64,000 nucleotides of DNA. Source: a virus. The position numbers were made by a program, and so were the translations under genes. How positions within the stretch are numbered: the stretch's first letter is position 1; every line of letters begins with the position of its first letter. Under the pieces are notes generated by a model. It searched no databases and was not told the DNA's origin. It worked only from the letters and a program-made list of their open reading frames with translations. The stretch is from positions 1 to 64,000 of the IMG/VR virus record IMGVR_UViG_3300036398_004744; one strand, 5' to 3'. Below, one piece after another: positions 46,923-55,886 of the stretch.

Positions 46923-47675
46923 AATTGCCACGCAGAACTTGTCAGGTTCGGGAAACTCGACTGTCGAGACCGAGTAGAGATGGCGGTCGTCAGACTCGCG
47001 TAGCGCGATGGCCTGGCAGCGTCGCTCAAGCTCCTTGAGTGAAAGGCCGCGCGAGAGCGGGTCAAGAAGCACCGAGTCGCCGGCGCGAAGAGAGCGCATC
47101 TGTCGGTGATTGATTCCAGAGACATGGGATCGGTCGTGCAGGTTCTCAGAAGATCTGGCCCAACTGACGTCATCAGACCGGCCCTCGAGAATGCAGTCGA
47201 TGTCGCGGCAGAAGTCGACGGCGCCGGGAAGCCGAAGGATGTCGGAGCGGTCAGAATCCCACTGTCCCCGATTCTCCCTGATGAGCTCAAGAAGTCCTCG
47301 AAGCGGGACCTGTCCGATCATCGCGAGGATGAACGGAACGATGAATCGGTCGTGCGAATCCTCTATCGCCGGGCAGTCGCGTTCGGAGGCGGCGCGGAGA
47401 GCCAGGACTCGCTCGTCCTGCTGTCTGATCCAGGAGACTCCGAACATGGCGGCCATGGTGGCCTGCCAGTTGAGCCGGGCAGACGACCAGAACTGTCGAA
47501 GCCAGCGACGGGCCGTGTCGTGGACGAGCGAATCGGGAGTGCTGGTGAAGAAAAGGAGGACCATGTAGGCCATGGCGCGTGAGGGACGGGCTCGTCGCCA
47601 GACGTGGCTGGAGTTGCGGAGAGTGCGGCCGGTCATGGGGAAGTGGACGGTGATGTGGTCAGATGGAGTCTTCAT
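46908..47675 (-). CDS. Hypothetical first early protein (255 aa)
   Basis: The first gene leftward of the divergent control region. N-terminal part is basic and aromatic (SSHVWRRARPSRAMAYMVLL); a helical centre (SLVHDTARRWLRQFWSSARL) leads to a C-terminal stretch (LDPLSRGLSLKELERRCQAI, RHLYSVSTVEFPEPDKFCVA). It encodes no motif that I recognise. Being first and alone behind promoter G, it could be an early regulator or host-takeover protein. Stop TAG at 46908. Confidence 0.6.
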   Translation of the reverse strand: MKTPSDHITVHFPMTGRTLRNSSHVWRRARPSRAMAYMVLLFFTSTPDSLVHDTARRWLRQFWSSARLNWQATMAAMFGVSWIRQQDERVLALRAASERDCPAIEDSHDRFIVPFILAMIGQVPLRGLLELIRENRGQWDSDRSDILRLPGAVDFCRDIDCILEGRSDDVSWARSSENLHDRSHVSGINHRQMRSLRAGDSVLLDPLSRGLSLKELERRCQAIALRESDDRHLYSVSTVEFPEPDKFCVAIHRRS

Positions 47676-47689
47676 GGTGTCAGAGAAGC

Positions 47690-47718
47690 ATCATAGCGCG
47701 GAATGGCAGGTGCCAGAA
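47690..47718 (-). promoter_or_regulatory. Early promoter G
   Basis: On the minus strand: TTCTGG (47718-47713), a 17-base spacer, TATGAT (47695-47690), then 14 bases to ATG 47675. TGGCA-CC-TGCCA, an inverted repeat, spans the -35 end and spacer. Confidence 0.5.
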
Positions 47719-48001
47719 CTGTTTTTTCACACGACTGCCCATGGCACAGAAAAGAGTTGTTGACCACAAATGACTTATGGCAAAATGATCCGGTAATCGA
47801 ACAAAATGGGAAAAGCTATAACGGGGCAATTTTTTAGGCATGCAAAAAAAGTGGTTGAAATCTAAAAAAACAGAAAAGCATTCAAATACCTATTAACTTC
47901 TTTCTAATATATTCTATATTAACTACTTATCTTTGTGACTTAATGATATTTGAGTAATTCTAGATCTTCCACTTAGTCTTGTCCTGTATTCTGAACTACT
48001 T
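47719..48001. other. AT-rich divergent control region, possible origin
   Basis: The longest stretch without a convincing gene. It separates leftward early genes from rightward genes and is visibly AT-rich, unlike the GC-rich rest, with A runs (47840-47880) and TATTAACT repeated at 47891-47898 and 47917-47924 in an ATAT-rich setting. Such a region could hold rightward promoters and a DNA-unwinding element of a replication origin. No iteron series was seen. Confidence 0.5.
47893..47920 (+). promoter_or_regulatory. Candidate rightward promoter
   Basis: TTAACT at 47893-47898, 16 bases, TATATT at 47915-47920 on the plus strand. It would drive the resolvase-terminase unit. The surroundings are AT-rich, so chance matches are likely. 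Confidence 0.35.
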
Positions 48002-48073
48002 ATGCCCGAGATTGTCTCCAAAGAAACTCCAGGTGTGCCTCGATGGCATTCTGATGTAGCATCCGAGCCATGA
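48002..48073 (+). CDS. Possible 23-residue leader ORF
   Basis: ATG 48002 opens MPEIVSKETPGVPRWHSDVA and ends with a TGA that overlaps the ATG of the resolvase gene in the ATGA arrangement used throughout this genome. No Shine-Dalgarno is obvious. It may be a leader peptide or a real microprotein; coupling is the only support. Confidence 0.35.
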   Translation: MPEIVSKETPGVPRWHSDVASEP

Positions 48074-48552
48074 AACACGTGATCGGGGTAGATCCGGGCA
48101 GGCACGGGGCAATCGCAGTCCTCGATCCAGAGTCGATGGCAATCGTGAGTCTGCACCAGATGCCCGAGACAGACCGGGAGGTGGTAGAGCTTGTTCGAGA
48201 AAAAATGAACAAGGCATCCCATCTCTTCATCGAGCAGATCCCGAAGTTTGCGGGCGAGAACCGGTCTGCTGCCTTCATGGCAGTGCTCTATGGAAACTAC
48301 AAGCTGGTGTGCGGGGCGGCTCTCATGCACGGCGGGTCTGAGCTGGTCGAGCTCTCGCTTCTGAAGTGGATGAATCTGACTGTCGAACAGTCACGGAGAG
48401 AGCGTGAGCGTTCTGCGAGGAAGCGGCAACTTCTGGATGCCGCGAAGAAGATCTGGCCCAGGACCCGACTGACCCTGCAGACCTGCGACGCCCCGCTCAT
48501 CGCGAGGGCCGGGATTCTTCTCAGCAGAGATGCGTTTACTTCGAAGGAGTGA
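48070..48552 (+). CDS. RuvC-like Holliday junction resolvase (160 aa)
   Basis: RNase H-like fold with GVDPGRHGAIAVLD (Asp8), LFIEQ (Glu55) and a C-terminal TCDAPLIARAGILL (Asp140), the acidic triad of the RuvC family. The K-R-x-x-L-L-D-A-A helix before it is also typical. It would resolve branched DNA before packaging, and it lies directly before the terminase genes. Size fits phage RuvC-type enzymes. Confidence 0.85.
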   Translation: MKHVIGVDPGRHGAIAVLDPESMAIVSLHQMPETDREVVELVREKMNKASHLFIEQIPKFAGENRSAAFMAVLYGNYKLVCGAALMHGGSELVELSLLKWMNLTVEQSRRERERSARKRQLLDAAKKIWPRTRLTLQTCDAPLIARAGILLSRDAFTSKE

Positions 48553-48570
48553 CACGGCCATCTTCTGACC

Positions 48571-49068
48571 ATGGCGAGCAGAGCAGCAAGACGACTCACC
48601 CCGCAGCAGCGTGAATTCATTGAGCTTCACGTGCTCGACGGGCTCCCGATGTATCGGGCCTATCTCCTCGCCTTCGATGACGTCATCGCGGCCAAATACA
48701 ACGGGAAGATCACGGCGGGTTCTGCCTGTCGGGCCGGCGGAATCATTCTCCAGAAGGAACATGCCAAGACCTACGTCGAGGAACTCAAGGCCCGCGTGGC
48801 CGAGCGCGCCCAGCAGAAACGCTTCCTGAGTCTCGATGAAAAGCGCGAATTTCTTGCCAGGCTCGTTCGAACTCCGATCGGAGACATCGACGAGGAGTCC
48901 GAGCTGGCCGAGGAGGTGCGCACCTCCACTGACGGCACGACGTCGGTAAAGGTTCCCTCCAAGCTCAAGGCGCTCGAGCTCGACGCCCGCATCATGGGAG
49001 AATTCAAGGATTCGGTCAGACTCGACGTGTCTGAGAAGGTGCTCAATCTCGCAGAGAGCTTCGCATGA
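48571..49068 (+). CDS. Terminase small subunit (165 aa)
   Basis: N-terminal helix-turn-helix-like region (RRLTPQQREFIELHVLDGLP, MYRAYLLAF) of the terminase small subunit type, then helices (HAKTYVEELKARVAERAQQK) and LARLVRTPIGDIDEES. It recognises phage DNA and loads the large subunit. ATGA overlap with the large terminase gene supports the call. Confidence 0.78.
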   Translation: MASRAARRLTPQQREFIELHVLDGLPMYRAYLLAFDDVIAAKYNGKITAGSACRAGGIILQKEHAKTYVEELKARVAERAQQKRFLSLDEKREFLARLVRTPIGDIDEESELAEEVRTSTDGTTSVKVPSKLKALELDARIMGEFKDSVRLDVSEKVLNLAESFA

Positions 49069-51005
49069 GCGTCGTCCGCACCCGCTATGCCAAGACCGGG
49101 GTGCGAAAGAAGAAGCGCTCCGAGGTGACGCCAGAGGAGTCGGCATCGATCGAGCAGGCACTCGACGGACGGCAGTATCTCGAGCATGCCTATGCGATGA
49201 GAGAGGCCCACCAGAAGACCGGAGACCTGTTTGGACCGACCGAGTATCTGCTTCGCTACTGTGTGAAGAACCCGCCAAAGGAACAGATCCGCCTCGCCAG
49301 CCACGAGTGCGAGTATCTCATCTGGAGATACATCCAGAAACTTCTTGATCTCGACCAGTATCAGGCGGCGGCCATCGTCTGCTGGGGGCCAGAGCTCTTC
49401 ACGCCAGAGCCGCACTGCACGAAGCTGGTGTGGAACGGACTCAGAGACCATGCCAAGAACCTGATCATGGGAGGAGGATCGCTCTCCAAGTCGTATTCCG
49501 GTGCCGTGTTCTTTGGCCTCGATTTTCTTCGCGATCCCGAGTGGACCTGCATCAAGGTCATGTCGGTCACCCGGCAGCACGCGGTCACCAACGTCTTCGC
49601 GCACATCAAGAACCTGCTCGCCAACGTCCTCGTTCCTGTCCCGAATCTCTCGATCAAGGCCGAGTCAGTCAGGGTCAACAACGACGACAAGCAGGGAATC
49701 CATCTCACCTCGATCCCGATGGGAGACGACGGCAAGGGACGCCTGCGAGGCTTTCACCCGGTTCCTCGTCCAGTCCCTCATCCGCGGTTTGGCAAGCTCA
49801 GTCGCATCGCCCTGATTCTTGACGAGGCAGAGGAGATTCCAGAGGGCGTTTGGGAGGATGTCAACAACGTGCTCCTGACTGAAGAAGCAGACAACAGCCA
49901 CGTCAGGGTGTTTGCCGCCACGAACCCCAAGGACCGCAACAGCAAGTTCGGAGTCCTGGCAGAACCCAAGAGAGGATGGGCATCGATCGACATCGACGTC
50001 GACGAGACCTGGGAATCTGGCCGGGGATACAACGTCATCCGACTCGACGGGGCCAAGTGCGAGAACGTCACCGAGAAAAAAGTCATCTATCCTGGCCTGC
50101 AGACCTGGGAGGGATTCGAGCGACTTCTCAAGCTCGGGTCTGACAACCCAGAGTATTTCACAATGGCGAGGGGATGGTTCCCCGAGTCGTCTGCCTCGGT
50201 CGTCATCGTCAACGAGTCGATGTTCGAGAGGGCCAAGGGTCTCTATACCTTCTCAGGCCCGACAGTCATGGCAGCCGGGATCGACCTCGCCTTCGAGGGC
50301 AATGACCTTGCCTTCTTCACGGCCGCAAGATTCGGCCAGGCGATCGGATGGACAGACATGCAGGGTTCGTTCCAGCGCTTCAAGTCTGAGCGCCGCGTCA
50401 TCCAGGTCGAGCAGCAGATCAGTCTCGACAAGAGAGACACGATCGAGCAGACCAGGGCGATCATCCGCCTGAGCAATGACATGGGAGTCAAGCCCAGGTG
50501 GCTCGCGGTCGATCGGACCGGCAACGGCACCGGAGTCCATGATGCCCTCAAGTCGATGTTCGGTCCCGATGTCTTCGGGGTCATGTTCAGCTGGGCTGCC
50601 TCAGACACTCGCATTCTTGACGACGACTCAGAGACCTGCGCCGAGCGCTACAATGACGTCGTGACCGAGATGGCGTTCAGTGTCCGCAAGTTCATCGAGA
50701 CAGACCTTCTCAAGCTCAACCCGGGAATCAACTGGAACCAGCTCGGCCGCGAGACGGTCACTCGTCGCTACACGCAGGTCGGCCGCGGTGTCCTCAGACT
50801 CGAGCCCAAGAAAGACTTCAAGAAGCGCCACAATGACGTCTCGCCTGACCGCTTCGACAGCCTGCTTGTCGCAGTTCACGCGATCCGCATGAACGGCGGC
50901 ATCTCTGGCCGCATGGTCGAGGAGGCGCGCGTGCCGGCACCGAGACCAGAGCGCGTCGAGCACGGAATCGTCGACCAGCTCGACTTCATCGACATGACCG
51001 ACTAG
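49065..51005 (+). CDS. Terminase large subunit (646 aa)
   Basis: ATPase: Walker A-like GGGSLSKS (136-143), Walker B IALILDEAEEIPEG (acidic residues near 253-256) and a coupling motif AATNP. Nuclease: GIDLAFEGND (Asp407) and VDRTGNG, then SPDRFDSLLVAVHAIR near the C-terminus. This is the packaging motor that cuts and translocates DNA into the prohead through the portal encoded downstream. It is somewhat longer than many terminases, mainly at the N-terminus. Confidence 0.9.
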   Translation: MSVVRTRYAKTGVRKKKRSEVTPEESASIEQALDGRQYLEHAYAMREAHQKTGDLFGPTEYLLRYCVKNPPKEQIRLASHECEYLIWRYIQKLLDLDQYQAAAIVCWGPELFTPEPHCTKLVWNGLRDHAKNLIMGGGSLSKSYSGAVFFGLDFLRDPEWTCIKVMSVTRQHAVTNVFAHIKNLLANVLVPVPNLSIKAESVRVNNDDKQGIHLTSIPMGDDGKGRLRGFHPVPRPVPHPRFGKLSRIALILDEAEEIPEGVWEDVNNVLLTEEADNSHVRVFAATNPKDRNSKFGVLAEPKRGWASIDIDVDETWESGRGYNVIRLDGAKCENVTEKKVIYPGLQTWEGFERLLKLGSDNPEYFTMARGWFPESSASVVIVNESMFERAKGLYTFSGPTVMAAGIDLAFEGNDLAFFTAARFGQAIGWTDMQGSFQRFKSERRVIQVEQQISLDKRDTIEQTRAIIRLSNDMGVKPRWLAVDRTGNGTGVHDALKSMFGPDVFGVMFSWAASDTRILDDDSETCAERYNDVVTEMAFSVRKFIETDLLKLNPGINWNQLGRETVTRRYTQVGRGVLRLEPKKDFKKRHNDVSPDRFDSLLVAVHAIRMNGGISGRMVEEARVPAPRPERVEHGIVDQLDFIDMTD

Positions 51006-51006
51006 C

Positions 51007-51606
51007 ATGAATGTGATCGAATCCATGGTGATGCCCGGAGGATGGCACAAGCCCGAGAAGGACCGTCTCGGCCGCGACATGCCCGAGCCCATCCGTGCCC
51101 CGACCTATCGAGCCCTCATCGATGCCGTGATCAAGTTCAGGGCCGACAACGTCATTCCGATCGGAGACGTCAGGGCCGAGATCGACGAATACATCTGCAA
51201 GAATTTCCCGCGCATGTGCCACCAGTTCGAGGGAGTGGCCCGGATCGAGGTCGCGCATTCCGTGTCGCCGATCCGCACTCTCACAGACGAGATGATCCAG
51301 ACGATGGACAGGCAGATCCAGGATCACTCGACCGAGAATCTCGAGCTGAAGCAGGAGGCGCAGAGACGCGCCAATGTCTGTGCGGGCTGCAGGTTCAACG
51401 TCAGGTGGAACAGCAACTGCGGCTCCTGCGTCGAGGCCGTGAACCGCATGTCGGCGATCCTGCGAGCGGGTCAGACAGTCCACCATGAGCGAGAACTTCG
51501 CGCCTGCCAGATCCTGCGCCACGAGAACAGGTCTGCCGTGTGGCTGCGCATGGACAAGATCGGCACGAGTCCAGATCTTCCTGGATACTGCTGGGCGAGG
51601 CGATGA
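51007..51606 (+). CDS. Hypothetical protein with C-terminal zinc-finger-like cysteines (199 aa)
   Basis: N-terminal half is helical with CKNFPRMCHQFEGVARIEVA. The C-terminal half has CAGCRFNVRWNSNCGSC, plus two further cysteines, suggesting a zinc site. It starts one base after the terminase stop and overlaps another Cys-rich gene. Not recognised. It may be a packaging or head-assembly accessory. Confidence 0.6.
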   Translation: MNVIESMVMPGGWHKPEKDRLGRDMPEPIRAPTYRALIDAVIKFRADNVIPIGDVRAEIDEYICKNFPRMCHQFEGVARIEVAHSVSPIRTLTDEMIQTMDRQIQDHSTENLELKQEAQRRANVCAGCRFNVRWNSNCGSCVEAVNRMSAILRAGQTVHHERELRACQILRHENRSAVWLRMDKIGTSPDLPGYCWARR

Positions 51607-51854
51607 GTTGCAAGAGGTGCCGCATGGAGATCACGACCAAGGGAATCAAGAACTTTGCCGGAGCCGTCGGGAGAGCCGCCGAGCGTGTCGCTCGCAGGGA
51701 GATCCTGCTTGTCGATAGTTCTACGAAGAAAAAAAGGCTGTCTGTCTGCGATCAGTGCGAGTATCGATCGGACATGCAATGCTCGGTCTGCGAGTGTTTT
51801 ATCCTTGCCAAGACCATGCTAGCTTCTGAATCCTGCCCGAAGGGAAAATGGTGA
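51603..51854 (+). CDS. Small zinc-ribbon protein, DUF6171-like (83 aa)
   Basis: Pairs CKRC, CDQC and CSVCEC followed by a final CPKGKW match the spacing of the small DUF6171-type rubredoxin-like proteins. ATG 51603 overlaps the previous stop. Two consecutive Cys-rich genes between terminase and portal are notable. Function unknown. Confidence 0.65.
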   Translation: MSCKRCRMEITTKGIKNFAGAVGRAAERVARREILLVDSSTKKKRLSVCDQCEYRSDMQCSVCECFILAKTMLASESCPKGKW

Positions 51855-51857
51855 ACA

Positions 51858-54146
51858 ATGCCAAACGACGCTTCAACAGCCGATATAGTCGACCCGCAGA
51901 CGGGGTCCGTGCTTCCGGCAGTCCTGACCTTCGATCAGGCCTATCAGACCTACAAAAACTTCACGCAGGACAACCGGGAGCGCAACAACAAGAACGCGGC
52001 GATCGCTCGCAAGATCAACGGCGAGCAGCCGTGGAATCCGCGCAAGCTGCGAGGCGCGGGGCAATCCTGGCGGAGCAATCGGCCCACGGGATTCATGTCA
52101 TCCCTGATCAAGCGTCTGACTCCTCCATACCGGCAGGTGGTCGACCAGCTCCCCCTCTTGACCTACAGCCGCTTTCCGAACGAAGCTTCCGGAACCGAAG
52201 CCTTGGAGGATACTTTCCGAACGGCAATCACGGACTGCATTCGTAAGTGGACAGGGTGGCCTGATTTCCTCTCTCAGCTCATCGACGAGAACCTGACCTA
52301 CGGCTATGCCGCAGTCGGTCGGGAAGACGAGTTCACCTGGAAGCCGAAGATGTATCGGTCCGACGAGGCCCTGTTCTACGTCGGCTGCCCGCAGGAATCC
52401 AATCGAGTAAAGATCTGGGGCCTCAAGGAGGATTTCTTTGTCGACGACATCGTTGACACGATCCGTGATCCCGAAGTCGCCTCTCTTGCCGGCTGGCGCG
52501 TCGAGAATCTTGTCAAGAAGCTCAACACGTCGACCAAGCAGTTCGAGGACCGGGCCAACACCGAGAACGAGCGAGTCTACGAGGACCTGATCCGCGAAAA
52601 CAACCTCGCCAGCAGCTTCACCTCGTCAATCCGCGTCGTCAAGGCCGGCCACATCTTCGCGACCAACCCGGCCGGCGGCGTCGATCACTACATCTTTGAC
52701 CGCGAGGACGGCGTCCCGCTGTTCTTCCGCCGTGCTCGCTATGACAAGATGGAGCAGTGTCTGAGTCTTTTCTCTGCCGAGGTCGGTGACCGCACGCTCC
52801 ATGGTTCTCGCGGAGCGGGCCGCGCACTCTACAACACGCACGTCTCGGTCGAGCAGGCGCGCAACCTCATCCAGGACGCCCTTCACCTCTCTGGCCTGAT
52901 GGTCCTGCGCCGCACGAGCAGAGCCGGTGCCGGTTCTGTGGAAACCCCGAGTCTCACCGTCAACCATCCGTTTGCGATCGTCGGCGAGGGCTACGAGGTT
53001 CTTGAGAAGGTTTCCTTCGAGATCAATTCGGAGGCGTTCTTTGCACTCGACCGCCACGCGACGATGCAGGCCGAGATCGCGGTCGGCGCCTTCATGCCCG
53101 GACAGATTCTTGACCAGCAGGGACAGCGCCGCACGGCGTCAGAGGTGAACTACACGGCCTCGATCGACGCGCAGATCCGCGCCGGGATGCTGTCTCGCTT
53201 CGCCGACCAGATGTTTGCCCTCATCGACCAGCTGCAGCGCCGCATCTGCCGTGCCGACATTCTTCAGTTTTCAAACCAGGTCATGATCGAGTCAAGACAG
53301 ACCGGTCTGACCCCGATCTTTGACATCGAGACCTGGACGTCTCTTGAGTCCGTCGGAGAGTCTGCCATGTATTTCTTTGTTGAGATTCCACGGTCGCTCG
53401 ACACCGATGCCGTCGAGGCAGTCCTCGAGATGCTGGAAAAGGGAATGACCGTCTCGCAGATCGCGATTCTTGCCAACTCGTCGAGCCGCGCGAGCGTCGA
53501 GGATGCCATCGCGTCTCAGTCCGGTGTCCTCGAGATGATCGTGAGCCGCTATTCCGCAGACCCGACCATCGACACGGTCGAGCTCAAGCGCCGTGACATC
53601 GCCTCCAAGCTCGGAGGAGCGGCCGCCGAGCGCCTGCTCAACGTGGATCTCAGTCCCCTTTCTGCCCTCAAGCAGCACCGCCAGCAGCTCATCGAGCTGA
53701 CCACTCTTCTCAACGGGACTCCCGTGCCAGTCGACACCACCGACGACGACATGGTCCATCTCAACACGATGCTGAGCCGGCTCGCCCCGCTCCTGTCTTC
53801 TGAGATGCCGCTCGACTCCAGCGCCCAGATGCTCGAGGTCGCCCTGCAGCACGCCGACCAGCACGTCCAGTCTGCCCTCCAGAAGGGAATCAAGCCCGCC
53901 ATGCTCTCAGAGATCACTGGAATTCTCGAGGAGGCGCGTGCCCTGATCCAGGGTCCCACGACCGAGGGGCGTGCCGCCGCGGCCGTCGCGCCCGCGACCT
54001 CTCCGGGTGCGGCCCCGGTGACCTCCGTCTCTCCGTCTTCTGCCGCGCCCGCGGAGACCACGCCCTCCGGCGTGGCCGGAGGAATTCAGTCTGCCGTCGC
54101 TTCTGTCGCGTCGCCCGCGCGTCCCACCCCGCCCGCAGGAGGATGA
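51858..54146 (+). CDS. Portal protein (762 aa)
   Basis: Position after the terminase, size and sequence plan fit a podovirus portal: N-terminal YKNFTQDNRERNNKNAAIAR, a beta-rich wing (FFVDDIVDTIRDPEVASLAG), a long central helix region (GRALYNTHVSVEQARNLIQD), and VGAFMPGQILDQQGQRRTAS before a helical crown. The last ~70 residues are disordered Ala/Pro/Thr-rich (AAAVAPATSPGAAPVTSVSP). It forms the twelve-fold vertex ring for packaging and ejection. Confidence 0.82.
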   Translation: MPNDASTADIVDPQTGSVLPAVLTFDQAYQTYKNFTQDNRERNNKNAAIARKINGEQPWNPRKLRGAGQSWRSNRPTGFMSSLIKRLTPPYRQVVDQLPLLTYSRFPNEASGTEALEDTFRTAITDCIRKWTGWPDFLSQLIDENLTYGYAAVGREDEFTWKPKMYRSDEALFYVGCPQESNRVKIWGLKEDFFVDDIVDTIRDPEVASLAGWRVENLVKKLNTSTKQFEDRANTENERVYEDLIRENNLASSFTSSIRVVKAGHIFATNPAGGVDHYIFDREDGVPLFFRRARYDKMEQCLSLFSAEVGDRTLHGSRGAGRALYNTHVSVEQARNLIQDALHLSGLMVLRRTSRAGAGSVETPSLTVNHPFAIVGEGYEVLEKVSFEINSEAFFALDRHATMQAEIAVGAFMPGQILDQQGQRRTASEVNYTASIDAQIRAGMLSRFADQMFALIDQLQRRICRADILQFSNQVMIESRQTGLTPIFDIETWTSLESVGESAMYFFVEIPRSLDTDAVEAVLEMLEKGMTVSQIAILANSSSRASVEDAIASQSGVLEMIVSRYSADPTIDTVELKRRDIASKLGGAAAERLLNVDLSPLSALKQHRQQLIELTTLLNGTPVPVDTTDDDMVHLNTMLSRLAPLLSSEMPLDSSAQMLEVALQHADQHVQSALQKGIKPAMLSEITGILEEARALIQGPTTEGRAAAAVAPATSPGAAPVTSVSPSSAAPAETTPSGVAGGIQSAVASVASPARPTPPAGG

Positions 54147-54151
54147 ACTGA

Positions 54152-54418
54152 ATGAGCCCCGTTCCATGGTCTTCAGAGGACTCGACGTCCCTGCGTGAAT
54201 TCTTCCGCCGTGTCCCGCGTGAACGAATTGCCGAGGTGATGCGAGACATGTGTCCGGCCGTCGTTGATGCCGAGACAGTTCTCAAGAATGACGCCGAGGC
54301 CGTCGCCCGAGTGGCCGCGATGCGTGCCGGCTGGGACGACTACGAGAGAAATTTCTTTGCGCTCGCCGACGTTCAGCGCCGCGAGCAGGTCAACCCCGAA
54401 TACCGAGACATGACATGA
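54152..54418 (+). CDS. Small hypothetical protein (88 aa)
   Basis: AGGAGG lies nine bases before ATG 54152. The protein is helical (LREFFRRVPRERIAEVMRDM, DYERNFFALADVQRREQ). It sits between portal and scaffold genes and overlaps the next gene by four bases. No function recognised. Confidence 0.55.
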   Translation: MSPVPWSSEDSTSLREFFRRVPRERIAEVMRDMCPAVVDAETVLKNDAEAVARVAAMRAGWDDYERNFFALADVQRREQVNPEYRDMT

Positions 54419-54588
54419 AAGGTGCCGACAAGGTAAAGAGCGCCGCCGCAGGCCTCTACGCAAACATTCACGCCAAGCGCCGCCGGATCAAGGCGGGTTC
54501 TGGCGAGCGGATGAGAAAGCCGGGATCAAAAAAGGCTCCCTCTGCCAAGGATTTTCGTGACTCGGCCAGGACGGCCAAAAAGAAATAA
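54415..54588 (+). CDS. Small basic protein of a common phage family (57 aa)
   Basis: MKGADKVKSAAAGLYANIHA is followed by KRRRIKAGSGERMRKPGSKK and SAKDFRDSARTAKKK. The R-I-K-x-G-S-G-E-x-M-R-x-P-G and A-x-x-F-x-x-S-A-x-T-A-K pattern recurs in small proteins between portal and capsid genes of many phages. Highly basic, so nucleic acid or scaffold binding is likely. ATGA-coupled to the previous gene. Confidence 0.65.
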   Translation: MKGADKVKSAAAGLYANIHAKRRRIKAGSGERMRKPGSKKAPSAKDFRDSARTAKKK

Positions 54589-54593
54589 AGATT

Positions 54594-55886
54594 ATGTCAG
54601 CAGAAAAACCAGTGACCAGCGAGGGCGTGCCCCAGGAACTTGACCTCGGGCATGTCGAACCACCCACACAGGACAACATGAACAGCCTCGACGAGGCGAT
54701 GCGAGCGGCCGGAATTCTTGATCCGGGAGAAGAGATGCCCGAGACCTCGGCGGCCCCTCTGTCCGATGAGAAACCGGCAGATCAGCCGCCCGCCGACGAG
54801 CCGCCCGTCGATGAAAAACCTGCCGACGAAAAGCCAGCCGAAGAAAAGGCCCCAGAGCCGTCTCCGGAGGACGTCGCGAGAGAACTCGAGCAGATCGATC
54901 TCGACGCGATTCAGCCGCCGGCAGACATCAGCCCCCGCAATCTTGTCAACTTCGACAAGCTGCGAGACGTCGCGCGTCATTTCAAGGCGCAGGCATCCCG
55001 TGCCGCGGAGATGGAGCAGCAGCTCGCCGAGGTCCAGAAGAACCAGGCACAGGTCCCCGACGAGGTGCTCAACGAACTCACAGAACTCCGCCTCATGCGA
55101 AAACTCTGGGACACCGAGAACGACCCCGAGTTCAAGAGGCAGTTTGACGAGCAGATCGGCAACATCGACAACGACGTTCTCGCCATCCTGCGCAAGAACG
55201 GCCTGCCAGAGGACACCGAGAAGCAGCTCAGACAGCTCGGCCTCGACAGGGTTTCTCCCAAGTGGTGGGAGGATTCTGTCCTCGACAAGCTCTCGTTTGT
55301 CGATCAGGAGCGCATCCGCAAGCGTCTGGCCGAGCGTGCCGACCTGTCAGAGAACCGTTCCAAGACGATCGAGAAATTTCAGGCAGACCGCGAGGCCTAC
55401 GGCCAGTATCTGCAGCAGCAACAGGAGCAGCAGCAGTATCAGGCCGAGCAGCAGATCTTCACGCACGTCGACCAGATGACTGAAAAGGTTCCGTGGGCGC
55501 GGTATCAGGAAATTCCTCCTGGCGCCAAGCCAGACGAGGCAAAGAGGATCACCGAGCACAACAAGACGGTCGAGGAACTCGAGACGCGTTTCCGCGAAGC
55601 CCTGTATCCGCAGACTCCGCAGGCGCGCGCCGAGGTCGCGGCAGCCGCCGTCGCGAGCGTCAAGCTCGCCGAGTCAGTCACTGATCTCGGGTCTCGTCTT
55701 CAGGCCGCCAACGAGCGCGCCGAGAAGGCAGAAAAGGCTCTTGAGGCAGTCCGAGCGGCCGGCAAGGCACCATCTGCCCGCCAGGGCGGACGCAAGCCCG
55801 CCACCGAGTCGGCCGATCCCAACAAGCTCTCTGACGAGGATGCCATCGAGGTCGGCCTCATGGCCGCCGAGTCTGCCATGTCATGA
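54594..55886 (+). CDS. Scaffolding protein (430 aa)
   Basis: The N-terminal part is acidic and Pro/Glu-rich (KPADQPPADEPPVDEKPADE), then long charged helices (NFDKLRDVARHFKAQASRAA, EMEQQLAEVQKNQAQVPDEV), ending near residues 380-420 with ERAEKAEKALEAVRAAGKAP. This disordered-plus-coiled-coil plan and the place between portal and capsid genes are typical of phage scaffolds that shape the prohead and then leave. Its stop overlaps the first glycosylation gene. Confidence 0.75.
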   Translation: MSAEKPVTSEGVPQELDLGHVEPPTQDNMNSLDEAMRAAGILDPGEEMPETSAAPLSDEKPADQPPADEPPVDEKPADEKPAEEKAPEPSPEDVARELEQIDLDAIQPPADISPRNLVNFDKLRDVARHFKAQASRAAEMEQQLAEVQKNQAQVPDEVLNELTELRLMRKLWDTENDPEFKRQFDEQIGNIDNDVLAILRKNGLPEDTEKQLRQLGLDRVSPKWWEDSVLDKLSFVDQERIRKRLAERADLSENRSKTIEKFQADREAYGQYLQQQQEQQQYQAEQQIFTHVDQMTEKVPWARYQEIPPGAKPDEAKRITEHNKTVEELETRFREALYPQTPQARAEVAAAAVASVKLAESVTDLGSRLQAANERAEKAEKALEAVRAAGKAPSARQGGRKPATESADPNKLSDEDAIEVGLMAAESAMS

